From Geodermatophilus poikilotrophus (GTDB lineage: Bacteria > Actinomycetota > Actinomycetes > Mycobacteriales > Geodermatophilaceae): DNA of 64,000 bases. The notes below the pieces were generated by a model that saw only the letters and a program-made list of their open reading frames with translations, had not been told where the DNA came from and made no database searches. Location: positions 880,376 through 944,375 of the forward strand of contig NZ_FOIE01000001.1 of the NCBI RefSeq assembly GCF_900111455.1, read 5' to 3'. Both the position numbers and the translations under genes were made by a program. Each line of letters starts with the position of its first letter. The first letter of the stretch is position 1. Positions 36,315-48,472 of this stretch are shown piece after piece.

Positions 36315-38213
36315 TCACGCCGCGCCGACCGTCCGCCCCTCGCCGACCGCGAACTGCGTGCGGTAGAGGTCGGCGTACCGGCCGCCGAGCGCCAGCAACT
36401 CCTCGTGCGTGCCCGACTCCACGATGCGACCGCCGTCGACCACGAGGATCTGGTCGGCGCTGCGGATCGTGGACAGCCGGTGCGCGATGACCAGCGACGT
36501 CCGGCCGCTCAGCGCGGTGTCCAGCGCGTGCTGCACCGCCACCTCGGACTCGCTGTCCAGGTGCGCGGTGGCCTCGTCGAGGATCACGATGCTCGGTGCC
36601 TTGAGCAGCACGCGGGCGATCGCCAGCCGCTGCTTCTCCCCGCCGGACATCCGGTAGCCGCGGTCGCCAACCACGGTGTCCAGACCGTCGGGCAGCGACC
36701 GGACCAGCCCGGCGATCCGGGCGCCGGAGAGCGCCTCCCACAGCTCGTCCTCGGTGGCCTCGGGCCGGGCGTAGACCAGGTTGGCGCGGATGGTGTCGTG
36801 GAACAGGTGCGCGTCCTGGCTGACCACACCGATGGTGTCGCGCAGCGAGGCCAGGGTGACGCGCCGGACGTCGACCCCGCCGACGCGCACCGTGCCGCCG
36901 GTCGCGTCGTACAGCCGCGGTACCAGGTTGGCGATCGTCGACTTGCCGGCGCCGGAGTGGCCGACCAGCGCGACCAGCTGGCCCGGCTCGACGCGGAAGG
37001 AGACGTCGTGCAGCACCGCCGTGGGCCCGCCGTGCTCCGGCAGCGAGACGTCCTCCAGTGACGGCAACGAGACGTCGGCAGTCGACGGGTAGCTGAAGGA
37101 GACCGAGTCGAACTCGATCGACCGGTCGCCGGCGGGAACCGGGACGGCGTCGGGCGCCTCCTGGATCATCGGCCGCAGGTCGAGCACCTCGAAGACCCGG
37201 TCGAAGCTCACCATCGCGCTCATGACGTCGACCCGGACGTTGGCCAGCGCGGTCAGCGGGCCGTACAGCCGGGAGAGCAGCAGCGCCAGCGCCACGACGT
37301 CGCCCGGGCTCAGCGAGCCGGTGAAGGCCAGCCATCCGCCGAGGCCGTAGACCAGCGCGGTGGCCAGCGCCGCGACGAGGGTCAGTGCGGTGAAGAAGGT
37401 GCGCCCGTACATGGCCGACAGGACGCCGATGTCGCGCACCCGCGCCGCGCGCCCGCGGAAGCCGTCGGCCTCGGCCTCGGGCCGGCCGAACAGCTTGACC
37501 AGCAGTGCGCCGGCCACGTTGAACCGCTCGGTCATCGTGGCGTTCATCGAGGCGTTGAGCCCGTAGGACTCCCGGGTGATCTCCTGCAGCCGCCGGCCGA
37601 TCCGCCGGGCGGGCAGCACGAACACCGGCACGAGCACCAGCGACAGCGCGGTGATCTGCCAGGACAACGTGAACATCACCCCGGCCGTGAGCACCAGGCC
37701 GATGACGTTGGACAGCACCCCGGACAGCGTCGAGGTGAAGGCCTGCTGGGCGCCGATGACGTCGTTGTTCAGCCGGCTGACCAGCGCGCCGGTCTGGGTG
37801 CGGGTGAAGAAGGCGACCGGCATCCGCTGCACGTGCTCGAACACCCGGCTGCGCAGGTCGTAGATGACGCCCTCGCCGATCCGGGCGGAGAACCAGCGGG
37901 TGGCCAGCGAGATGCCGGCGTCGACCACCGCCAGCGCCGCGATGAACAGCGCGATGCGGACGATGTCGGCCGCCGTCCCCTCCAGGCCGGCGATCCGGTT
38001 GACGATCTGGCCGGCCAGCAGCGGGGTGAGCACGCCGATGACCGACGAGCCGACGACGAGGAGGAGGAACCAAGTCAGGTCGCGCCGGTAGGGCCGGGCG
38101 ATGCCGAGGATGCGCCGGACCGTGCCCTTGGGCAGCCGACGCGAGGTGACCGACGGGTCACGGCGGAAGGACCGCATCGCCGCCATGGAGGACATGGGAC
38201 CGCTCACGTCCAT
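36315..38213 (-). CDS. ABC exporter, fused permease and ATP-binding protein
   Basis: 632-residue half-transporter of the ABCB/MsbA-like export type. An N-terminal membrane domain with six spans (about 40-330) is followed by the nucleotide-binding domain: Walker A VGHSGAGKST (about 420), Q-loop VSQDAHLF, signature YRMSGGEKQRLAIAR, Walker B SIVILDEATAHLD and H-loop VIAHRLSTIRSA. An extra loop LPSLEDVSLPEHGGP interrupts the start of the ATPase domain. Works as homodimer or with another half; substrate unknown (lipid or drug). Confidence 0.93.
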   Translation of the reverse strand: MDVSGPMSSMAAMRSFRRDPSVTSRRLPKGTVRRILGIARPYRRDLTWFLLLVVGSSVIGVLTPLLAGQIVNRIAGLEGTAADIVRIALFIAALAVVDAGISLATRWFSARIGEGVIYDLRSRVFEHVQRMPVAFFTRTQTGALVSRLNNDVIGAQQAFTSTLSGVLSNVIGLVLTAGVMFTLSWQITALSLVLVPVFVLPARRIGRRLQEITRESYGLNASMNATMTERFNVAGALLVKLFGRPEAEADGFRGRAARVRDIGVLSAMYGRTFFTALTLVAALATALVYGLGGWLAFTGSLSPGDVVALALLLSRLYGPLTALANVRVDVMSAMVSFDRVFEVLDLRPMIQEAPDAVPVPAGDRSIEFDSVSFSYPSTADVSLPSLEDVSLPEHGGPTAVLHDVSFRVEPGQLVALVGHSGAGKSTIANLVPRLYDATGGTVRVGGVDVRRVTLASLRDTIGVVSQDAHLFHDTIRANLVYARPEATEDELWEALSGARIAGLVRSLPDGLDTVVGDRGYRMSGGEKQRLAIARVLLKAPSIVILDEATAHLDSESEVAVQHALDTALSGRTSLVIAHRLSTIRSADQILVVDGGRIVESGTHEELLALGGRYADLYRTQFAVGEGRTVGAA

Positions 38214-38292
38214 GCCACCTCCTCTCCCGACCGGCCAACACCCCTGCCGGGCGGGCTGTTCCGGAGACAGCCTGGCAGTTCCCTCCGACGGT

Positions 38293-39042
38293 TCAGCTCC
38301 CGCCGACCAGCTCGGCCAGCCGGCGGACCTGCGCGGCCCGCTCGGCGGCGTCCTGGCTGTCCGGGTCGTTGCGGACGGCGGAGCGGACCAGCGCCGCGGT
38401 CTCCCGGCTGGCCCCCGCCGGCGCCGCGGTGATCGCGGTGACCAGGGCGCCCACCGCCTCCTCGAGCCCGGCCGCGGGGACGACGGCGTTGGCCAGCCCG
38501 ATCGCCTCGGCCTCGGCCGCGCCGACCGGGCGCCCGGTGAGGCACAGCTCCATCGCCCGGGAGTACCCCACGAGCTCCACCAGCGTGCTGGTGCCGGTGA
38601 GGTCGGGCACCAGCCCCAGCGTCGTCTCCGGCAGCCGCAGGTCGGCGTCCTCGGTGAGCACCCGCAGGTCGCAGGCGAGCGCCAGCTGCGCGCCGGCGCC
38701 GATGGCGTGCCCCTGCACCGCGGCGATCGAGACGACCCCCGGCGAGCGCAGCCACCGGAAGCCCGCCTGGTAGCGGCGGATGCGCTGCTGGGCCTCCCCG
38801 GCGGGCAGCCGGCCGAGCTCCCCCAGCCCCCCGGCGGTGCCCGGGTCGGCGCTGAACAGGCTGCGGTCGAGCCCCGCGGAGAACGAGCGCCCGGCGCCGC
38901 GGACGACGACCACCCGCACGTCGTCGTCGAGCGAGCTGCCGACGGCTGCCAGGGCCTCCCAGGTGGCGGGGGTCTGCGCGTTGAGCCGGTCGGGCCGGTC
39001 GAGGGTGACGGTGAGGACGGCGCCGTCGCGCGCCGTCCTCAC
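38293..39042 (-). CDS. Enoyl-CoA hydratase/isomerase family protein
   Basis: Crotonase-fold protein of 249 residues. Seen: VTLDRPDRLNAQT, FSAGLDRSLFS, the oxyanion-hole segment AVQGHAIGAGAQLALACDLR (about 105-125), then DADLRLPETTLGLVPDLTG and FTG-type motif CLTGRPVGAAEAEAIGL. Acts on acyl-CoA thioesters, probably in fatty-acid or branched-chain degradation. GTG at 39042 is the first start after the small HTH gene; the ribosome binding site is weak, so exact start uncertain. Confidence 0.88.
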   Translation of the reverse strand: MRTARDGAVLTVTLDRPDRLNAQTPATWEALAAVGSSLDDDVRVVVVRGAGRSFSAGLDRSLFSADPGTAGGLGELGRLPAGEAQQRIRRYQAGFRWLRSPGVVSIAAVQGHAIGAGAQLALACDLRVLTEDADLRLPETTLGLVPDLTGTSTLVELVGYSRAMELCLTGRPVGAAEAEAIGLANAVVPAAGLEEAVGALVTAITAAPAGASRETAALVRSAVRNDPDSQDAAERAAQVRRLAELVGGS

Positions 39043-39065
39043 CCACCCGTCGTGGTCGGGCCCGC

Positions 39066-39293
39066 TCAACTCTTCCTGCTGTTCCGGTTGGCTCCTCCGC
39101 GACTGCGGAGGCTCGCGCCGGACTCCGACAGGAGCCGGTGCACGAAGCCGTACGACCGGTTGGTCGACGACGCCAGCGAGCGGATGCTCTCGCCGCCGTC
39201 GTAGCGCTTGCGCAACTCGTCGGCCAGCGACGTGCGGTCGCCTCCGGTGATGCGCTTGCCCTTGCCGAGATCCGCGGTGCTCGAGTCGGCCAT
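39066..39293 (-). CDS. Small helix-turn-helix protein (conserved actinobacterial)
   Basis: 75-residue basic protein MADSSTADLGKGKRITGGDR with RTSLADELRKRYDGGESIRS and SLASSTNRSYGFVHRLLSES, a resolvase-like helix-turn-helix. Short proteins with this exact architecture (GKGKR..., SYGFVHRxLSES...LRxRGG) are widespread in actinobacteria as putative DNA-binding factors; function unknown. Lies 23 bases before the enoyl-CoA hydratase start and may share its transcript. Confidence 0.88.
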   Translation of the reverse strand: MADSSTADLGKGKRITGGDRTSLADELRKRYDGGESIRSLASSTNRSYGFVHRLLSESGASLRSRGGANRNSRKS

Positions 39294-39490
39294 GACTCCC
39301 CTCCGTCAGCAACCGGTCGCGGACCCGTGGCCCGCCGAGGCTGCTCGTCCCGTCGGCGCCGGGCCCCGCTGACCTCGGCGTCCCACGTCCTCATGATCAC
39401 CCGGACGGGCGATACCGGCCACGCGAAGGAGGAGAAACGCGCAGCCGGGACGGCACCCGCCGCGGCGCGGTCCGCCGAGGGCCGCAGGGC

Positions 39491-41092
<1,602 letters not shown>

Positions 41093-41099
41093 TGATCCC

Positions 41100-41105
41100 A
41101 GGATA
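41100..41105 (-). promoter_or_regulatory. Leaderless -10 element of the ABC-F gene
   Basis: TATCCT on the minus strand, seven bases before the GTG start. Confidence 0.55.
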
Positions 41106-41219
41106 GGCGCTCCGGCGCCCGATCCCGACCGCGTTCCGGGTGACGTCGGCGGCAGTCCGCTGTCCACAGCCGGGCGGACCGCCTCCCGCGGCGGCCGGCG
41201 ACGGGCCACGATCCCGGCC

Positions 41220-41258
41220 ATGACCTCGACCGACGAGTTCCCCCGAGCGGGACCGTGA
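41220..41258 (+). CDS. 12-codon upstream ORF (possible leader peptide)
   Basis: ATG at 41220 reads MTSTDEFPRAGP and its TGA overlaps the GTG start of the next gene by four bases (GTGA). It could be a leader peptide coupling translation, or chance. Confidence 0.25.
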   Translation: MTSTDEFPRAGP

Positions 41259-41821
41259 GCTCCGGGGTGGCACTCGCCCTGCTGGCCGCCCAGCCCGTCC
41301 CCGTGGTGCTCCTCGGCGCACTGGTGACGGCGGCCGGAGCTCCGCACACACCCGAGTCCGCCCTGGTCGGCGGCGTCCTCCTCACCGCTCTGGTCGATCT
41401 GCTCCTGACCCCGCGGGTACCGCCCTCAGCACGGGTCCTCACCGAGGTGCTGGCGCGCCTGGCCGCTCTGGCCGGAGTGGTGTACGGACTGCTCGTCATC
41501 GCGACGACGCCCGCCGCGACCGATGCGTGGACGACGGCGGCCGTGCTCGCGCTGGCCGGCGTGTGCACCCTCCTGCTGCGCGGGGACCCCCGGCTGGCCC
41601 CGCACCTCCCGGGCTCCGGTGTCCTGACCGGCACGGTGGCGGGGGTCGGCGCGCTGGCCCTGGCCGGGTCGCTGGCCCGCCTCCGCGGCGTCGCCGACCT
41701 CCTCGCCGCGGGGCTGGTCCTGGCGACCGTGGGCGGGGCGGGCGCGCTGTTCCTCGTGGCCGCCTACCGCGCGTCCCGGGCCCGGTGGAGGCGCCGACAC
41801 GAGGCGCCCGGAACGCGCTGA
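41255..41821 (+). CDS. Predicted multi-span membrane protein
   Basis: 188-residue or shorter hydrophobic protein with about six membrane segments (ALALLAAQPVPVVLLGALVT, VGGVLLTALVDLLL, AALAGVVYGLLVIATTP, LALAGVCTLLL, GVGALALAGSL, LVLATVGGAGALFLVAAY) and a basic C-terminal tail. Family not recognised. GTG start, overlapping a short upstream ORF. Codon bias supports coding; it precedes the larger membrane protein by 73 bases. Confidence 0.65.
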   Translation: MSSGVALALLAAQPVPVVLLGALVTAAGAPHTPESALVGGVLLTALVDLLLTPRVPPSARVLTEVLARLAALAGVVYGLLVIATTPAATDAWTTAAVLALAGVCTLLLRGDPRLAPHLPGSGVLTGTVAGVGALALAGSLARLRGVADLLAAGLVLATVGGAGALFLVAAYRASRARWRRRHEAPGTR

Positions 41822-41894
41822 GCCGGCGGGAGCGCGGCCCGGGAGCGCCCAGCCCTACCGTGGACCGGTCGCACGGACGTGGGAGGGGGACGTC

Positions 41895-43691
41895 GTGGAC
41901 TCTGCGCCGGTGCCACCGCTCCCCTACCGCGCCCGGCCGCCGCAGCTGCTGCTCGTCGTCGGCGCCGTGCTGGTCGTCAGCGCCGGCGGGGCGGCGGCCG
42001 CGGCCTACGGCGGCGGGTCCGCCCGGGTGCTGCTCCTGGCGCTGGCCGCGGCGGCCGCGGGCGCCTCGGCCTGGGGCTCGTACGCCCGGCTGCGCGCCAC
42101 CGAGGAGACCCTCGCCGCTGCCGCGGTGGCGCTGGCCGTGCTGGGCGCCGACGCCGGGGCCTCCCTGCTGCGCGGCTCCGTCGTCCCGCCGCTGGTGCTC
42201 AGCGGCGTCTTCCTCGTCCTCACCCGGCTGCTGCGCCGCCCGGCGACCTGGCCGCTGGCCGCCTGGCTGACCGGGCAGCTGGCCGCGCTGCGCGCCCTCG
42301 ACGGAACCGAGGCCGGCGACGTCCGGACCGTCTGGATGCTGACCGTCGCGCTGGTCGGGCTCGGCGTGGCGCTGGGCGCCCGCCGGCTCGTCGCCCGGGT
42401 CGCCCTGGTCACCACCGCGCCGTGGTGGGTCGCCGGCGTGGTCGGTGCCGTGGGGACGGCGTGGACCGCCGACGCGGGCGCCCGCTGGACCTCGGCCGCG
42501 CTCACGGTCGCCGCTGCGCTGGAGCTGGTCGCCGCCCGGCTGGACCGTGCCCTGGAGCCGTTGCTCGGGCCGCCGGCCGCGGTTCCCGTCCTGGCCGGTG
42601 CGGTCTCGGGGGCGGCGCTCGCCGGCGCGCTGGGCGCTCCGGGGCCCGGCGCGGTGCTGCTCGCCGGCTACACCGGGGTGCTGCTCGCCGCGGCCGCTGC
42701 GGCGTTGCCCACCGGCTGGGTGCGCGGCCTGCTCCTCCCGGCTGCCCTCGCGGCGGGCGGCACGATGGTCGTGCTGAGCGTCGGCCGGCTCGTCGCCGGG
42801 TCGCAGTGGCCGGAGCTGGTCCTGCTGCTGGTGCTCACCGCGCTGCCGTGCGTGCTGGTCGCGGCGCTGCGGCGCGACGACCGGCCCGTGGCCGCGCCGG
42901 CCGCGGTCGGCTGCCTGGCCGGTGCTGTACTGGTCGCCGTCGGGAGCGGGCTGATGGGTGCCGGGGCGGCCGCGGTCTGCCTCGGCGTCCTCTACACGGC
43001 GTCGCTGGGTGCCGGGCTGGTGCTCGATCGGCAGACGCGGCGGGCCACCGTCGTCACCGGTGCGGTCTGCGCGGGTCTGGCCGTGGTGCTGCTCGTGGTC
43101 GCCCACGACCGCGGTGCGCTGGCGGTCCAGCTGGCCGCGCAGGGACTGGTGACCTGCGCCTGGGGCTGGCACGCCTGGCACACGCCGGACCCGCGGACCG
43201 GCGCCCCGGAGGGAGCCCCCGCCTGGCGGGCCGGCGCCGCCCAGCTGGTGGGCGCCGCGTGGACGGCCGCCGCGCTGGCGGGCTCGTCGGTCGTGGAGGC
43301 CTACACGCTGCCGGCCGCGCTGGGGCTGCTGCTGGCCGCCGGGCCGCGGCTGGCCGCCGGGCCGTCCTGGCCGGCGTGGGGTCCGGGGCTGCTGGTCGCA
43401 GCGGTCCCGTCGGTGACGTGGGCGGTGGTGGCGCCGGGCAGCACCCGGCCGGTGCTGGTCCTGCTGGTGGCCGCCACGGTGATGGGCGCGGCGGCGTGGC
43501 GCGCGGTGCGCGCGCCGCTCCTCGTCGCCGCCTGGACCGCGGTCGTCCTGGCCCTCGGGCTCGCCGTGCTGGCGCTCCCGCTCCCGGTGACCGGCGCCCT
43601 CGTCGTCGGGGTGGTGCTGCTGGCGGTCGGCGCTCGGCGGGAGCGCCACCCGGTGGCCGGGTTCAACGCCCGCCTGGCCGAGATGCGCTAG
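41895..43691 (+). CDS. Large multi-span membrane protein (SCO7613-like)
   Basis: 598 residues, almost entirely Ala/Leu/Val/Gly with some 15-17 hydrophobic helices, starting QLLLVVGAVLVVSAGGAAAA after a short cytosolic tail and including ARLRATEETLAAAAVALA. The order resembles the C-terminal domain described for SCO7613 of Streptomyces, a family of unknown function. GTG start preceded by GGGAGGGGG. No motif for transport or catalysis is visible. Confidence 0.8.
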   Translation: MDSAPVPPLPYRARPPQLLLVVGAVLVVSAGGAAAAAYGGGSARVLLLALAAAAAGASAWGSYARLRATEETLAAAAVALAVLGADAGASLLRGSVVPPLVLSGVFLVLTRLLRRPATWPLAAWLTGQLAALRALDGTEAGDVRTVWMLTVALVGLGVALGARRLVARVALVTTAPWWVAGVVGAVGTAWTADAGARWTSAALTVAAALELVAARLDRALEPLLGPPAAVPVLAGAVSGAALAGALGAPGPGAVLLAGYTGVLLAAAAAALPTGWVRGLLLPAALAAGGTMVVLSVGRLVAGSQWPELVLLLVLTALPCVLVAALRRDDRPVAAPAAVGCLAGAVLVAVGSGLMGAGAAAVCLGVLYTASLGAGLVLDRQTRRATVVTGAVCAGLAVVLLVVAHDRGALAVQLAAQGLVTCAWGWHAWHTPDPRTGAPEGAPAWRAGAAQLVGAAWTAAALAGSSVVEAYTLPAALGLLLAAGPRLAAGPSWPAWGPGLLVAAVPSVTWAVVAPGSTRPVLVLLVAATVMGAAAWRAVRAPLLVAAWTAVVLALGLAVLALPLPVTGALVVGVVLLAVGARRERHPVAGFNARLAEMR

Positions 43692-43750
43692 GGGCGACGA
43701 CGGCCCGCACCTCGGCAGGGAGGTGCGGGCCGGCGGTGACGTGGTGGAAC

Positions 43751-43813
43751 GGCCCCCTTCCAGGGCCCCGCCCTGAGCCTGCGAAGGGTGGGGAGGAAGG
43801 GGGTCCTTCCTCA
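43751..43813 (-). repeat. Stop-adjacent palindromic repeat, copy 5
   Basis: Minus-strand orientation, beginning at the stop of the DUF59 gene: TGAGGAAGGACCCCCTTCC, centre CGCAGGCTCAGGGCGGGGCC, closing GGAAGGGGGCC. Confidence 0.6.
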
Positions 43814-44200
43814 GACGCGGAAGCCGAGGGCGCGCAGCTGTTCGCGGCCGTCGTCGGTGATCTTGTCCGGGCCCCACGGCGGCATCCAGACCCAGTTGAT
43901 CCGGATGTCGTCGACCAGGCCGGGGCCGGGGCCGCCGGTGAGGGCCTGGCGGGCCTGGTCCTCGATGACGTCGGTCAGCGGGCAGGCCGCCGAGGTCAGC
44001 GTCATGTCGATGACCGCGACCTCGTCGACCACGTCGATCCCGTAGACCAGGCCGAGGTCGACGACGTTGACCCCCAGCTCGGGGTCGACGACGTCGCGCA
44101 TGGCCTCCTCGACGTCCTCGAGCAGCGCCGACTTGTAGGCCGGGAGGTCGCCCGGCGCCCCGTCGGTCGCCGGAGTGGCGTTGTCGGTGGTCTCGCTCAT
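43811..44200 (-). CDS. sufT: SufT/MIP18-family Fe-S assembly factor (DUF59)
   Basis: 129 residues. An acidic N-terminal tail precedes the DUF59 core: VEEAMRDVVDPELGVNVVDL and LVYGIDVVDEVAVIDMTLTS, then AACPL with the single conserved Cys, and WVWMPPWGPDKITDDG. MIP18/PaaD-like proteins help load or transfer Fe-S clusters to apoproteins. ATG start overlaps the SufU stop (ATGA), with GGAGG at about 10 bases. Last gene of the SUF operon. Confidence 0.92.
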   Translation of the reverse strand: MSETTDNATPATDGAPGDLPAYKSALLEDVEEAMRDVVDPELGVNVVDLGLVYGIDVVDEVAVIDMTLTSAACPLTDVIEDQARQALTGGPGPGLVDDIRINWVWMPPWGPDKITDDGREQLRALGFRV

Positions 44201-44666
44201 GGCTTGTCGCCTCCAGTCGGGGTGGCCGCCAGTGCCCGGGCGGACGCGTCCTTGAGGGCCATCCAGCTCATCAGCGCGCACTTGATCCGCGCCGGGTACT
44301 TCGACACACCGGCGAATGCGATGGCGTCCTCCAGCTCGTCCTCGAGCTTCTCGGCCACCGACGCGTCGCCCTTGCTCTGCATCAGGGTCATGAAGTGCTC
44401 ACCGGTCTCCAGCGCCTCGGGCACCGGCCTCCCGATGACCAGGTCGTACATCGCCGACACCGACGCCTGGCTGATCGAGCAGCCCATCCCCTCGTAGGAG
44501 ACGTCGGCGATCGTGTCGCCGTCCAGGTGCACCCGCAGGGTCACCTCGTCCCCGCAGGTCGGGTTGACGTGGTGCACCTCGGCCTGGAACGGCTCGCGCA
44601 GCCCGCGTCCGTGCGGGTTGCGGTAGTGGTCCAGGATGATCTCCTGGTACATCGACTGCAGCTGCA

Positions 44667-44667
<1 letters not shown>
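44197..44667 (-). CDS. sufU: SUF Fe-S scaffold/sulfur-transfer protein SufU
   Basis: 156-residue zinc-containing sulfurtransferase partner of SufS. Seen: MYQEIILDHYRNPHGRG, NPTCGDEVTLRVHLDGD, YEGMGCSISQASVSAM and YPARIKCALMSWMALKD, which supply Cys ligands and the sulfur-accepting Cys. ATG overlaps the SufS stop by one base (TGATG); GAGGTGA is the ribosome binding site. Confidence 0.95.
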
Positions 44668-46765
<2,098 letters not shown>

Positions 46766-46780
46766 TTCTCTTCTCGCTCC

Positions 46781-47146
46781 TCAGTTGCCGGCCGCGCGGG
46801 GGAGGACGTCGTCGGACACAGCGCTTGCCTCCGTGTCGACGAGCACGTCCTCCCCCTCCACGCGGACCGGGTAGACGTCGACCGGCTCGGTGGCCGGCAG
46901 GTTGGTGGGCTCGCCGGTGCGCAGGTCGAAGCACGACCCGTGCAGCCAGCACTCGATGGTGGGGGCGCCGTCGAACTCCTCGACGTCGCCCTCCGACAGC
47001 GGGACCTCGGCGTGCGAGCAGACGTCCTGGATGGCGTACACGTCGTCCTCGTAACGGACGACGGCCACGTCGACGTCGGCCAGCTCGACCCGCAGCGCCC
47101 CGTTCTCCGGGACCTCGGAGAGCCCGCACACCCGCTCGAAGGCCAT
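46781..47146 (-). CDS. Rieske-type ferredoxin in the SUF operon
   Basis: 121 residues. A Rieske [2Fe-2S] site is formed by CSHAEVPLSEGDV and ECWLHGSCFDLRTG (CxH...CxxH). Proteins of this type (naphthalene dioxygenase ferredoxin-like) are often encoded inside actinobacterial suf operons, between sufD and sufC, and may donate electrons or act as a cluster recipient. Three bases after the SufD stop; its own start ATG. Confidence 0.92.
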   Translation of the reverse strand: MAFERVCGLSEVPENGALRVELADVDVAVVRYEDDVYAIQDVCSHAEVPLSEGDVEEFDGAPTIECWLHGSCFDLRTGEPTNLPATEPVDVYPVRVEGEDVLVDTEASAVSDDVLPRAAGN

Positions 47147-47149
47147 GGG

Positions 47150-48472
47150 TCAGGCCACCTCGACCGGCTGCTCGTCCAGGCCGGGCAGCGCACCGAGACG
47201 GGTCTCGATGGTGCGCATCAGCCGGTCCTGCAGCGCGTCGATGCCGATGCGCTGGACGACGTCGGCGAAGAAGCCGCGGACGACGAGGCGGCGCGCGGTC
47301 TCGGCGTCGATGCCCCGCGAGCAGAGGTAGAACAGCTGCTCGTCGTCGAACCGGCCGGTGGCGCTGGCGTGGCCGGCGCCGACGATCTCTCCGGTCTCGA
47401 TCTCCAGGTTGGGCACCGAGTCGGCGCGGGCGCCGTCGGTGAGCACCAGGTTGCGGTTGAGCTCGTAGGTGTCCGTGCCGGTGGCCGCGGGGCGGATCCG
47501 GACGTCGCCGATCCACACCGTGCGGGCGCCCTCGCCCTGCAGCGCGCCCTTGTAGAGCACGTTGCTGGTGCAGTTGGGCACCGCGTGGTCCACCCAGAGC
47601 CGGTGCTCCTGGTGCTGGGTCTCGTCGGAGAAGTAGACGCCGAAGAGCTCCGCCGTCCCGCCGGGGCCGGCGTACTGCACGTTGCTGACCAGCCGGACCA
47701 GGTCGCCGCCGAGCGTGACCACGACCTGCGAGAAGGTCGCGTCGCGGCCGACGACGGCGTCGTACTGGCCGGCGTGGACCGCCCCCGGGGCCCAGTCCTG
47801 CACCGAGACGACGGTGACCTGCGCACCGTCACCGACGAGGACGGCGACGCCGCCCGCGTACCTCGCCAGGCCGGCGTGGTCGAGGACGACGGTCGCCTTC
47901 GCGAAGGCGCCGACCTCGATGACCAGCTGACCCCAGACGACGTCCTCGGAGCCGGTGCCCGACAGCCGCAGCGTGACCGCGCGGTCGAGCTGCGCCTCGG
48001 CCGGCACGCGGACGACGGCAGCGCCGCCGCTGCGCTGCCGGGCGAGGGCGGCCAGCCGGTCGACCGGGTCGGGCAGGCCCTTGAGCAGCGGGTCGTCGGC
48101 CTCGACGCCGGCCAGCTCGACGCCGTCGGGCAGGTCGGTGTCCCACTGGAGGTGGGCGTCCGACGGGGCGCCGTCCAGCAGCGGGCGGATGCGCTTCATC
48201 GGCGTGAAGCGCCAGTCCTCCTCGCGGCCGGTGGGCACCGCGAAGGCGTCCGGGTCGGTCGAGGTGAAGCGCTCGGCCGGCGAGCCGGTCGGCGCCGGCC
48301 CGCCGTGCGAGTGCGCACCCGGCGCGGCCTGGCCGGCGGTGCCGGTGCCGGGGGCCGGCGTGCTGGGCGGGCCGGCCTGCGCGCCCACGCCCTCGGCGAA
48401 GAGCTCGCCGGCGAGCGTGGCCGACTCGGTGGTGAGGCCGGTGGTGTTGGCGGGGGTGTTCTCTGCCGACAT
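47150..48472 (-). CDS. sufD: SUF scaffold protein SufD
   Basis: 440 residues, beta-helix scaffold partner of SufB. N-terminal region (about 1-70) is Pro/Gly/Ala-rich and unstructured-looking; then REEDWRFTPMKRIRPLL, the beta-helix core with HQEHRLWVDHAVPNCTSNVL and GHASATGRFDDEQLFYLCSR, typical of the SufBD family. ATG overlaps the SufB stop (TGATG). Confidence 0.95.
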   Translation of the reverse strand: MSAENTPANTTGLTTESATLAGELFAEGVGAQAGPPSTPAPGTGTAGQAAPGAHSHGGPAPTGSPAERFTSTDPDAFAVPTGREEDWRFTPMKRIRPLLDGAPSDAHLQWDTDLPDGVELAGVEADDPLLKGLPDPVDRLAALARQRSGGAAVVRVPAEAQLDRAVTLRLSGTGSEDVVWGQLVIEVGAFAKATVVLDHAGLARYAGGVAVLVGDGAQVTVVSVQDWAPGAVHAGQYDAVVGRDATFSQVVVTLGGDLVRLVSNVQYAGPGGTAELFGVYFSDETQHQEHRLWVDHAVPNCTSNVLYKGALQGEGARTVWIGDVRIRPAATGTDTYELNRNLVLTDGARADSVPNLEIETGEIVGAGHASATGRFDDEQLFYLCSRGIDAETARRLVVRGFFADVVQRIGIDALQDRLMRTIETRLGALPGLDEQPVEVA

